DNA from: Oscillospiraceae bacterium | GTDB lineage: Bacteria > Bacillota > Clostridia > Oscillospirales > Oscillospiraceae | Direction: 5' to 3' | Length of the DNA stretch: 36,396 nt | Assembly: GCA_017624915.1 (NCBI GenBank) | Contig: JAGAMC010000007.1 | Location: 1-36,396 of the forward strand | Shown here: piece after piece, positions 15,070-20,808 of the stretch | Position numbering within the stretch: the first letter of the stretch is position 1 | Layout: each line of letters opens with the position of its first letter | The notes under the pieces: model-generated | Told to the model about the DNA's origin: nothing | The model's database searches: none | What the model saw: only the letters and a program-made list of their open reading frames with translations | Program-made: the position numbers and the translations under genes

Positions 15070-16173
15070 ATGAAACTTGAAAATGTTAACTGGCAAGAGT
15101 ACCATCTATATGATTTGTTTACGATAAGTAGTGGAAATAAATTTGACAAAAGCAAAATGACTGCATATGATCCAAGCGTAAATTTTGTTGGTAGGTCAAG
15201 TACCCGAAATGGCGTAACTGCATACGTAGATGCTATTGACGGCGTTGATCCATATCAGCCGGGATGCATGACGATTGCATTAGGGGGAGAACACTTAGGA
15301 TCTTGTTTTATTCAGTTGCATCCATTTTACACAAGTCAGAACGTTGTTGTGCTTTCCGAAAAGAAATCTATGACTGAAAACGTTAAGATATTTATTTCTC
15401 ACATCATTCGCAATGAAAGTAAAAACAATTATATGGCTTTTGCGCGAGAACTAAATGCTCATGTAAGAACTGATTTTGTCATTAAACTTCCTTCGTTAAA
15501 GCCTGGCGTTCCTGACTGTGAGTTTATGGATAAATATATTGAAAACTTGAAAAGGGATTTTTCTTCTGTGCCAGATTATTTTTTGAATGAAGGATATGAT
15601 AAAGCTTTTTGGTACTTGGATAACATAAACCAAGAGGATTTTGAACGGGATTATGCTGGAATATCAGTAGCAAAATCAATAGCTCTTTCAGACAGAGAAT
15701 GGGATTACTTTACGTTGGAGGACATTGTTTCAAGCGTTCATAACGGGAAATCATACAATGCCTCCGATTTGGTTGTTTCTGATGGTGAAGAATACGTTTC
15801 GTATGTAACACGTACAGACGAAAATAATGGCGTTTCTATGTATGTGCAAGCGTTAGATTATCAAGGGTTAGAAAAGGCTAATGCTATTACGATAGGTGAT
15901 ACAACAGCAACAATATTCTTTCAAGAGCATGAATTTATTACCGGTCCACATATAATTGTGATTCGTGCAGATTGGTTGAATGTTTATACCGCCAACTTTA
16001 TAATTACAATTCTCAATCAAGAAAAATACAGATATCCGGTATTCGGTCGTGCATTTACTAAAGATTTAATCAAACAGACTAAGGTTTATCTTCCCATAGA
16101 TAAGGACGGAAATCCTGATTATCAATTTATGGAAGATTATATTAAATCGTTACCATTTAGTAAGAAAATATAG
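15070..16173 (+). CDS. Restriction specificity subunit (HsdS/BcgB-like), two target-recognition domains
   Basis: A 367-residue S-type protein. Two repeats of about 170 residues each carry a target-recognition domain: the first begins YHLYDLFTISSGNKFDKSK with FVGRSSTRNGV, and the second YFTLEDIVSSVHNGKSYNAS with YVSYVTRTDENNGVS; each ends in a matching KLPSL...PDCEFMDKYI or YLPI...PDYQFMEDYI segment before the connecting helix. Such proteins read a bipartite DNA sequence and dock methylase and nuclease subunits. Start ATG 15070 has GGAGG at 15059-15063 and lies 1 base after the previous stop; the longer frame from 15043 overlaps the methylase gene. AT-rich like the rest of the island. The DNA target cannot be predicted from sequence alone. 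Confidence 0.8.
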   Translation: MKLENVNWQEYHLYDLFTISSGNKFDKSKMTAYDPSVNFVGRSSTRNGVTAYVDAIDGVDPYQPGCMTIALGGEHLGSCFIQLHPFYTSQNVVVLSEKKSMTENVKIFISHIIRNESKNNYMAFARELNAHVRTDFVIKLPSLKPGVPDCEFMDKYIENLKRDFSSVPDYFLNEGYDKAFWYLDNINQEDFERDYAGISVAKSIALSDREWDYFTLEDIVSSVHNGKSYNASDLVVSDGEEYVSYVTRTDENNGVSMYVQALDYQGLEKANAITIGDTTATIFFQEHEFITGPHIIVIRADWLNVYTANFIITILNQEKYRYPVFGRAFTKDLIKQTKVYLPIDKDGNPDYQFMEDYIKSLPFSKKI

Positions 16174-16183
16174 TCTTTTGTAT

Positions 16184-16232
16184 GGGTTCAAACCTATACG
16201 GCTTGCGTAGACAAAATATCTTTTTTGTAGCC
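16184..16232 (-). repeat. Inverted repeat copy R, right border of the island
   Basis: On the minus strand this carries GGCTACAAAAAAGATAT (exact match to L1) running on into TTTTGTCTACG and GTATAGGTTTGAACCC (matching L2). It starts 11 bases after the specificity gene and is followed by the terminator at 16240. Confidence 0.75.
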
Positions 16233-16239
16233 CTTACCC

Positions 16240-16277
16240 AAAAATACCGATCACCTGTCAGGGTGGTCGGTATTTTT
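16240..16277. terminator. Intrinsic terminator after the island operon
   Basis: AAAAATACCGATCACC pairs with GGTGGTCGGTATTTTT (one G-U pair) around TGTCAG; T-runs on both strands make it usable in either direction. Confidence 0.85.
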
Positions 16278-16328
16278 ATCGGATAGATGAGACAACAGCC
16301 CCTTCCCATATCAGCACGCATCTTCCAC

Positions 16329-16357
16329 TTGTGAGCGCACCTGTTCCGTGCTATAAT
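16329..16357 (+). promoter_or_regulatory. Promoter of the HAD/ZIP operon
   Basis: TTGTGA at 16329-16334, 17 bases, TATAAT at 16352-16357, about 39 bases before the HAD gene start. Confidence 0.7.
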
Positions 16358-16395
16358 CATCACACAACTCACAAAAACGTTGGTGATGACCCGTT

Positions 16396-17013
16396 ATGAT
16401 CAAGAATTATGTTTTTGACCTGGGCCAGGTTCTGGCCGCATTTGACCCTGCGGCGCTGACCGCCGCCTGTGTGGACGACCCGGAAACGGCAGAACTTATC
16501 CGACAGACGGTGTTTGATCGGCTTTACTGGGACAAGCTGGACGCGGGGACTATGACCGACGAGGAAGCTCGCACCGGGTTCTGCAGCCGCCTGCCCGAAC
16601 ATCTGCACGAGACCGCCTGCCGGGTGTACGACACCTGGGTAGAGCACATGGCCCCCATTGACGGAATGCAGGAGCTGGCCCGGGACATCAAAAAGCAGGG
16701 CGGCATGCTGTATCTTCTGTCCAACACCAGCGTCTGCTTTGCTGAAAACTACGGCAGAAGTCCGTGGCTTGCAGATCTGCTGACCCTGTTTGACGGCATG
16801 GTCATTTCCGGGGTCGTCAAACTGGTCAAGCCCGACAAAAAGATTTTCGCGCATCTTCTGTCCCAGTATGAGCTGAAGGCAGAGGAAACCGTTTTCATTG
16901 ACGACAATGCCAAAAACATCGCCGCCTGTCAGGCGCTTGGCATCGGGGGGTATCTGTTTGACGGCGATGCGCAGAAGCTGCGCAGCCGGCTTGGCCTTGC
17001 GCAACACACCTGA
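16396..17013 (+). CDS. HAD-superfamily hydrolase (YihX-like)
   Basis: A 205-residue haloacid-dehalogenase-type phosphatase. Motif I is VFDLGQVL (residues 6-13, nucleophile D8), motif II LLSNTS (about 110-115), motif III the lysine in KPDKKIF, and motif IV VFIDDNAKNI with the metal-binding aspartates. An alpha-helical cap lies between motifs I and II, as in YihX-like sugar-phosphate phosphatases; the substrate is unknown. The ribosome site is weak (GGTGATG), so expression may be modest. The gene is followed 12 bases later by the ZIP transporter, and the pair shares one promoter. GC-rich codon use returns here after the island. Confidence 0.85.
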   Translation: MIKNYVFDLGQVLAAFDPAALTAACVDDPETAELIRQTVFDRLYWDKLDAGTMTDEEARTGFCSRLPEHLHETACRVYDTWVEHMAPIDGMQELARDIKKQGGMLYLLSNTSVCFAENYGRSPWLADLLTLFDGMVISGVVKLVKPDKKIFAHLLSQYELKAEETVFIDDNAKNIAACQALGIGGYLFDGDAQKLRSRLGLAQHT

Positions 17014-17025
17014 AAGGAGCAATAT

Positions 17026-17778
17026 ATGAAGCTGGTACTTCTGACCGCTCTGGGCGTGGGCGGAGCAACGGTGTTCGGCGCCCTGATTGGTTTTGCATTC
17101 AAGAAAATCTCCCATTCTTTTTCTGACATTGTGCTCTCCTTCGCCGCCGGCGTCATGCTTGCCGCTGCCATCATCGGCCTTGTTCTGCCCGCCGTGGATT
17201 ACGGCGGCAGGTTCGGCCTTCCCGTTACTGTGCTGGGCATATTTGTGGGTGCACTGTGCCTGAACCTGATCGACAAGCTGGTGCCCCACCTGCACAAGTT
17301 ATCCGGCGGGGATACCGAGGCTCACAACAACGCCGATCTGAACAAAGTTCTGCTGTTTGTGTGCGCCATTGCCATCCACAACCTGCCCGAGGGCATCGCC
17401 GCAGGCGTGGGCTTTGGCTCCGGCGACGTGTCCCACGCGCTGACCATTGCCGGCGGCATCGCCCTGCAGAATGTCCCGGAAGGTATGGTCATCATCGCCC
17501 CCATGCTGGCCGCAGGCATCTCCCCGCGCAGGACCTTTGTGTACGCCATGCTCACCGGCTTTGTGGAGGTACTGGGAACCCTGCTGGGTTACTTCGCCGT
17601 CAGCATATCCACTGCCATCCTCCCCTTTGCGCTGGCATTTGCCGGGGGCACCATGCTCTACGTCATCAGCGACGAGATGATCCCCGAGACCCACGCCCAC
17701 GGCAGCGAGCGGGGAGCCACCTATGCGCTTCTTGCAGGCTTTTGCATCATGCTTGCAACCGATATCCTGCTGGGCTGA
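17026..17778 (+). CDS. ZIP family metal transporter (GufA/ZupT-like)
   Basis: A 250-residue protein with eight predicted membrane helices. The metal-binding helices carry HNLPEG (118-123) and QNVPEG (148-153), the ZIP family's binuclear metal site. A histidine-containing loop follows helix 3 (PHLHKLSGGDTEAHNN, about 87-102). It imports divalent cations such as zinc, iron or manganese; which one is not decided by sequence. AAAGGAG precedes the ATG. It forms an operon with the HAD hydrolase and is followed by a strong bidirectional terminator. Confidence 0.93.
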   Translation: MKLVLLTALGVGGATVFGALIGFAFKKISHSFSDIVLSFAAGVMLAAAIIGLVLPAVDYGGRFGLPVTVLGIFVGALCLNLIDKLVPHLHKLSGGDTEAHNNADLNKVLLFVCAIAIHNLPEGIAAGVGFGSGDVSHALTIAGGIALQNVPEGMVIIAPMLAAGISPRRTFVYAMLTGFVEVLGTLLGYFAVSISTAILPFALAFAGGTMLYVISDEMIPETHAHGSERGATYALLAGFCIMLATDILLG

Positions 17779-17797
17779 CATTCGGCTCCATGCGGGC

Positions 17798-17834
17798 AAA
17801 AAACGGGCTGACACGTTGTGTCAGCCCGTTTTTT
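17798..17834. terminator. Bidirectional intrinsic terminator
   Basis: AAAAAACGGGCTGACAC and GTGTCAGCCCGTTTTTT form a 17-base-pair stem, serving the plus-strand ZIP gene and the minus-strand sigma-like operon. Confidence 0.9.
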
Positions 17835-17846
17835 CAACTCAGCCTT

Positions 17847-18176
17847 CTACTCCTCGTCCAGTCCCCGCAGATAGCGCTCCGCTCCGTAGCGCAGGCAGCG
17901 CTTGAGTCTGCGCTCTCCACGCAGAATGGTTCTTGATACGCAGGATCGATCCACCCCCAGAACCTGTCCGATCTCCCGCTGGCTCATTTGCTTGCCGTAG
18001 TACATCAGCAGCACGGTCCGCTGCCGCTCGGTGATCTCCTCCTTCATGCAGCGGATCAGGTTGCGCTTGAGCCGGGTCATCTGGGCCTCGTTGGTGTTTT
18101 CCTCCGAAAGCTGCCTCATGTACATGGCCATGTCGGCACTGTACACCTTGCCTCTTCTATATCGTGTATTTGGCAT
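17847..18176 (-). CDS. Sigma-70 region-4-like DNA-binding protein
   Basis: A 109-residue protein starting MPNTRYRRGKVYS. Residues 55-97 form a region 4-type helix-turn-helix: ITERQRTVLLMYYGKQMSQREIGQVLGV, then DRSCVSRTILRGERRL. There is no region 2, so it is not a full sigma factor; similar short proteins act as phage or mobile-element transcription regulators, or as anti-sigma partners. The start overlaps the end of the preceding gene by 20 bases, so the longer frame up to 18278 is that gene's shadow. It is the last gene of a three-gene minus-strand operon repressed, by inference, from the operators at 18759-18802. Confidence 0.7.
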   Translation of the reverse strand: MPNTRYRRGKVYSADMAMYMRQLSEENTNEAQMTRLKRNLIRCMKEEITERQRTVLLMYYGKQMSQREIGQVLGVDRSCVSRTILRGERRLKRCLRYGAERYLRGLDEE

Positions 18177-18390
18177 TTCTTCGATACCCTCTTTCGTAAT
18201 AGTGTTCACAGTGTCTGGCAATCCCCTGCATCTCCCGGTGCATGGTCTCCAGTTCCCTGATCCTCCCCTCCAGCCCACAGCGCTCGTCCGGGCTGTCTGT
18301 CTGCGCTTTGCGCTGGCGCAGTTCTCGTATGCGGGTGTCCAGCAGCCGGGCGCTTTCCCGATAGGACACAGCCAATTCCTTCAGTGTCAA
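18157..18390 (-). CDS. Small coiled-coil protein, unknown function (TTG start)
   Basis: A 77-residue protein starting at TTG 18390 (MTLKELAVSYRESARLL). AGGAGG within the end of the upstream gene lies 8 bases before this start, and the upstream stop ends 1 base before it. Residues 2-60 are mostly charged heptad-like helix (ARLLDTRIRELRQRK, GRIRELETMHREMQ), suggesting an antiparallel coiled coil; HCEHYYERGY closes the protein. I do not recognise the family. It overlaps the sigma-like gene by 20 bases, so the two are translationally coupled and may interact. Confidence 0.65.
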   Translation of the reverse strand: MTLKELAVSYRESARLLDTRIRELRQRKAQTDSPDERCGLEGRIRELETMHREMQGIARHCEHYYERGYRRNAKYTI

Positions 18391-18391
18391 T

Positions 18392-18715
18392 TCAGCCGCC
18401 TCCTCCCAGCAGTCTGGTGACCACTTCCAGCGCCGCCGCCAGCCCCTTGGTGTCCTCCTGCATCCACTTGCCGATGGCCGCCCGGAAACAGTCCGGGCAT
18501 ATGTCCCGTCCTTCCCAGTTATAAACATGCTCGCCTTCGTATATCTCTCCCGCACAGCGGCCGCAGCGGCCCGCAGGCGCGCTGTCCTGCTCATCTCTGA
18601 GTGCAGGTTTGATCTTTCGTGTCCCGCTCATCATGCCATCCTGTTCCTCACCCTCGTTTTTTTCATCTGCATCATCCTTTCTGTACGGTTTATGGTACTC
18701 CTCATCCGGTATCAT
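18392..18715 (-). CDS. Small zinc-ribbon-like protein, unknown function
   Basis: A frame of up to 107 residues. The centre has CGRCAGEIYEGEHVYNWEGRDICPDC (CxxC...CxxC, about residues 50-75), a treble-clef or zinc-ribbon pattern, followed by a helix FRAAIGKWMQED. The N-terminus is uncertain: ATG 18715 has no ribosome site, while an ATG pair at 18634/18631 (MMSGTRKIK) has a purine-rich GAGG upstream; the acidic stretch before it may be untranslated. It is the first gene of the operon under the divergent promoter at 18784-18812. Possible roles are nucleic-acid binding or partner recruitment; nothing in the sequence decides this. Confidence 0.55.
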   Translation of the reverse strand: MIPDEEYHKPYRKDDADEKNEGEEQDGMMSGTRKIKPALRDEQDSAPAGRCGRCAGEIYEGEHVYNWEGRDICPDCFRAAIGKWMQEDTKGLAAALEVVTRLLGGGG

Positions 18716-18758
18716 GCGGGTAACAGGGAGTTATCCCCAATCCCTGCAATGCCATATT

Positions 18759-18770
18759 ACTCAATTGAGT
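18759..18770. promoter_or_regulatory. Operator site 1 of the XRE/ImmA locus
   Basis: ACTCAATTGAGT is a perfect 12-base palindrome, at about +7 to +18 of the minus-strand promoter. It is the best of three related sites in this intergenic region. Confidence 0.75.
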
Positions 18771-18783
18771 TTCCTTGTCTCCG

Positions 18784-18812
18784 AGTATAAACTCAATCGA
18801 GTTTTTTGTCAA
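18784..18812 (-). promoter_or_regulatory. Strong promoter of the zinc-ribbon/coiled-coil/sigma-like operon
   Basis: On the minus strand TTGACA (18812-18807), exactly 17 bases, then TATACT (18789-18784). Operator 2 fills most of the spacer and operator 1 lies just after the start point, so the promoter looks built to be tightly shut. Confidence 0.8.
18791..18802. promoter_or_regulatory. Operator site 2 of the XRE/ImmA locus
   Basis: ACTCAATCGAGT differs from the perfect palindrome at one base, and lies between the -35 and -10 of the minus promoter. Its centre is 32 bases (about three helical turns) from that of site 1. Confidence 0.75.
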
Positions 18813-18833
18813 GGCATTTCACACATATTTTTC

Positions 18834-18843
18834 CTCAATTGAG
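18834..18843. promoter_or_regulatory. Operator site 3 of the XRE/ImmA locus
   Basis: CTCAATTGAG is the core palindrome, 9 bases upstream of the -35 of the plus-strand XRE promoter. Its centre is 42 bases (four turns) from site 2, so all three sites face the same side of the helix. Confidence 0.7.
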
Positions 18844-18852
18844 TTTTTCTTG

Positions 18853-18881
18853 TTGATTCCTCCGCCAAATAGAGTTATAAT
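18853..18881 (+). promoter_or_regulatory. Promoter of the XRE-ImmA operon
   Basis: TTGATT at 18853-18858, 17 bases, TATAAT at 18876-18881. Operator 3 sits just upstream rather than on top of it, which would allow autoactivation or only mild autorepression. Confidence 0.75.
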
Positions 18882-18899
18882 GCCTTTGAGGTGATCAAA

Positions 18900-19247
18900 A
18901 TGACGCGAGAAGAGCATTTAAAGGCCCTGATCATAGAACAATACGGGACTGTCTCCAAATTTGCTCAGGCCGCCGGCATCCCCCAAAACACCATCCGGAA
19001 CATCTTTGTCCGCGGTCTGGACGGCGTGGGGGCGGGCACGGTGGTAAAAATCTGCAGCGCGCTGAATGTGGATGTTGAGTCCCTGATGGCGGGCAGTCCC
19101 GCCGCCCCCAAGCACGATATCACCTTTGATGATTTCACCTACGCCATGCACAACGAGATGAAGGACCTTCCCCCGGAGAAAAAGGAAATGCTGCTGAACA
19201 TGGCCCGCTTTTTCAACGAGGAACTGCAAAAGGAGAAAGCTGACTGA
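18900..19247 (+). CDS. XRE-family transcriptional regulator
   Basis: A 115-residue protein. The helix-turn-helix spans about residues 15-55: YGTVSKFAQAAGIPQNTIRNIF, then the helix AGTVVKICSALNVDVESLM. A linker leads to a second region (about 75-110, FDDFTYAMHNEMKDLPPEKKEMLLNMARFF), which could be the target of the downstream protease. ATG 18900 has GAGGTG at 18888-18893; a GTG at 18891 is within that ribosome site. It is cotranscribed with the ImmA-like gene (2-base gap). By analogy with ImmR of ICEBs1, it should repress the divergent operon through the ACTCAATTGAGT sites; this is inference. Confidence 0.85.
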   Translation: MTREEHLKALIIEQYGTVSKFAQAAGIPQNTIRNIFVRGLDGVGAGTVVKICSALNVDVESLMAGSPAAPKHDITFDDFTYAMHNEMKDLPPEKKEMLLNMARFFNEELQKEKAD

Positions 19248-19249
19248 CC

Positions 19250-19678
19250 ATGGAGAAAACGCTGGCTCTTTACAACGAATTGAATGAGGCCGGAGCCAGA
19301 TTTTATCACTGGGATCTGGACGAGGATCAGGCTGCCACCATTGAGTTGGGTGGCCGCTATGGCATCTTCATGGATTTCCACAACATCAGCACCGCCGCCG
19401 AGGAGCTGGTGGCGGTGGCTCACGAGGGCGGGCACGTTTTCACCGGAGCCACCCATAAAGTGAGCAGTCCCTACGACCTTGTGGCCAAGCACGAGTACAA
19501 GGCGGACAAATGGGCCGTGCAGCGGCTGATTTCCGCCGAGGAACTGGACGCCGCCGTGGCGGACGGCTATACGGACATCCATGCTCTGGCAGAGTATTTT
19601 AATGTAACTGTCCCCTTCATGAAAAAAGCCGTGTGCTTTCATACACACGGCAACCTGTCCACACAGCTGTATTTTTGA
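19250..19678 (+). CDS. ImmA/IrrE-like zinc metallopeptidase
   Basis: A 142-residue protein of the ImmA/IrrE (COG2856-like) type. The zinc motif is ELVAVAHEGGHVF, with HEGGH at about residues 62-66, and a downstream HEYKADKWAV supplies the probable third ligand, as in family members with HExxH...E/D. Such proteases cleave a partner XRE repressor after a signal (DNA damage or cell signalling in ICEBs1; radiation or desiccation for IrrE). The gene starts 2 bases after the XRE stop, so the proteins are made together. No trigger is visible in the window. Confidence 0.85.
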   Translation: MEKTLALYNELNEAGARFYHWDLDEDQAATIELGGRYGIFMDFHNISTAAEELVAVAHEGGHVFTGATHKVSSPYDLVAKHEYKADKWAVQRLISAEELDAAVADGYTDIHALAEYFNVTVPFMKKAVCFHTHGNLSTQLYF

Positions 19679-19689
19679 AAGGAGCAGAT

Positions 19690-19860
19690 ATGAAACGATT
19701 GTTTTTCGTCCTCGGCCTTTTATTTGCCGCTCTTGGGATCGGGTGGGCCGGATACGTCCTGTATACCGGCGGTCAGGCAAACCCGGGCGGAGCCATTATC
19801 GCCGTGGTCTGGTCCCTTGTCTTCTTTCAGGCCTATCGTTTTAACAAGGAAAAAGATTAA
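19690..19860 (+). CDS. Small two-helix membrane protein
   Basis: A 56-residue protein starting MKRLFFVLGLLFAALG, with AAAGGAG upstream of ATG 19690. Two hydrophobic helices (about residues 4-26 and 34-50) are joined by a short glycine-rich turn, and the end is basic and acidic (RFNKEKD). I do not recognise it. It follows the ImmA-like gene by 11 bases and is probably its operon partner; a role in sensing or anchoring is speculation. Confidence 0.65.
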   Translation: MKRLFFVLGLLFAALGIGWAGYVLYTGGQANPGGAIIAVVWSLVFFQAYRFNKEKD

Positions 19861-19889
19861 AGGGATGGACAAAAAATGTCCATCCCTTT
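19859..19889. terminator. Hairpin terminator between the small membrane gene and the GNAT gene
   Basis: AAAGGGATGGACA and TGTCCATCCCTTT pair around a short A-rich loop. The T-rich side is better on the minus strand, so it probably ends the GNAT transcript and, less efficiently, the plus-strand operon. Confidence 0.65.
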
Positions 19890-19894
19890 CGTGT

Positions 19895-20734
19895 TTAATC
19901 AAACGCAAGTCCCAGATACGCTGTTTCCCCGTCCCAGCCGGCAGGCCGGGGTATGAGCCACTTGACCATGGCGAAGGCCCACTTCTCCCCCCGTGCATAC
20001 GGGGTGCGCACCCAATAGCAGCCGGCCGGGTGCGCTTTTGCAATGGCTGAGAGCGCCGTCTGCCGCTGCTGCCCCTCCGCCAACAGGAGTTCCTTGACGA
20101 ACACCTCGTCCCCGGCCACCTCCACACAGGCACAGCCCGTCTCCCCGACCCGGTACAGCCCGCCGCCGGACAGGGCACATGTGCCCGCCTGATACTCCAA
20201 AGCCGCCGGGGCATAGGCCACGTGGTCCCTTCCGGCCAGCAGCTTCTCACGCAGCAGGCCATACTGCGCCGCGCTTGCCGATTCCAGCCGGGCAGGATCT
20301 GTCCGGGTGTCGGGGCGGCACTGCCGCTGCTCCAGCGCAAAGCATTCCTCAAACCCGTTCTGCCCAAAAAAGGCGTGCAGGTCCGCTCGGGCAGGCACGG
20401 TAGTCACACAGGAAAAGCCCTGCCCCTTCAGCCAGCAGTCGGCAAAGGCCAGCAGTTTCCCCGCCAGCCCCCTGCCCCGCCGGTCCGGGTCGGTAGCCAC
20501 GGCATAGAGGTATGCCGCAGGGTATTCTTCCCCCCGGGCGGACACAAGGGGCATGTCAAACCACGCGGTCATGGCCTGCACACCACCATCTTCTTCCAGC
20601 ACCAGCATGCGCTCCGGCCTGTAATACCGCGCAAAAAAATGGTCAATATAGCTGTCCTCATCACCGAATGCCAACTTCCACAGCTGCTTGAGCCGGGGCA
20701 CATCCCCGGTACACGAGGGTCTTAACTGCATCAT
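19895..20734 (-). CDS. GNAT family N-acetyltransferase
   Basis: A 279-residue protein. The N-terminal GNAT domain has motif A at YLYAVATDPDRRGRGLAGKLL (about residues 77-97), where RRGRGLA binds acetyl-CoA, and FFGQNGFEE (about 125-133) as the usual NGF-type segment. The C-terminal 130 residues look like a second, degenerate GNAT-like half. The acceptor is unknown. Start ATG 20734 (MMQLRPS) has AGGAGGAG immediately upstream; the longer frame to 20857 runs through a terminator. It is a single-gene unit bounded by hairpins. Confidence 0.82.
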   Translation of the reverse strand: MMQLRPSCTGDVPRLKQLWKLAFGDEDSYIDHFFARYYRPERMLVLEEDGGVQAMTAWFDMPLVSARGEEYPAAYLYAVATDPDRRGRGLAGKLLAFADCWLKGQGFSCVTTVPARADLHAFFGQNGFEECFALEQRQCRPDTRTDPARLESASAAQYGLLREKLLAGRDHVAYAPAALEYQAGTCALSGGGLYRVGETGCACVEVAGDEVFVKELLLAEGQQRQTALSAIAKAHPAGCYWVRTPYARGEKWAFAMVKWLIPRPAGWDGETAYLGLAFD

Positions 20735-20748
20735 TGTGCTCCTCCTGT

Positions 20749-20781
20749 AAAAACCGGCCCCGCACAGGCGGGGCCGGTTTT
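20749..20781 (-). terminator. Terminator of the DEAD-box helicase gene
   Basis: CCGGCCCCGC and GCGGGGCCGG pair around ACAG; on the minus strand a TTTTT follows. It lies just upstream of the GNAT gene's ribosome site. Confidence 0.85.
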
Positions 20782-20808
20782 CGTTTTCGGTCAAAAGGGT
20801 GTCCGCCG

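Noticed and set aside
12636-16395. Standard genomic island integrated into tRNA-Tyr with a direct repeat of the tRNA 3' end
   Set aside because: No copy of the tRNA 3' end occurs near the right side and there is no integrase; the flanking repeats are inverted, not direct.
18531-18594. N-terminal part of a 145-residue minus-strand protein from 18594
   Set aside because: It overlaps the zinc-ribbon frame and reads as Arg/Ala/Trp-rich nonsense; the conserved-looking part begins at TTG 18390 with its own ribosome site.
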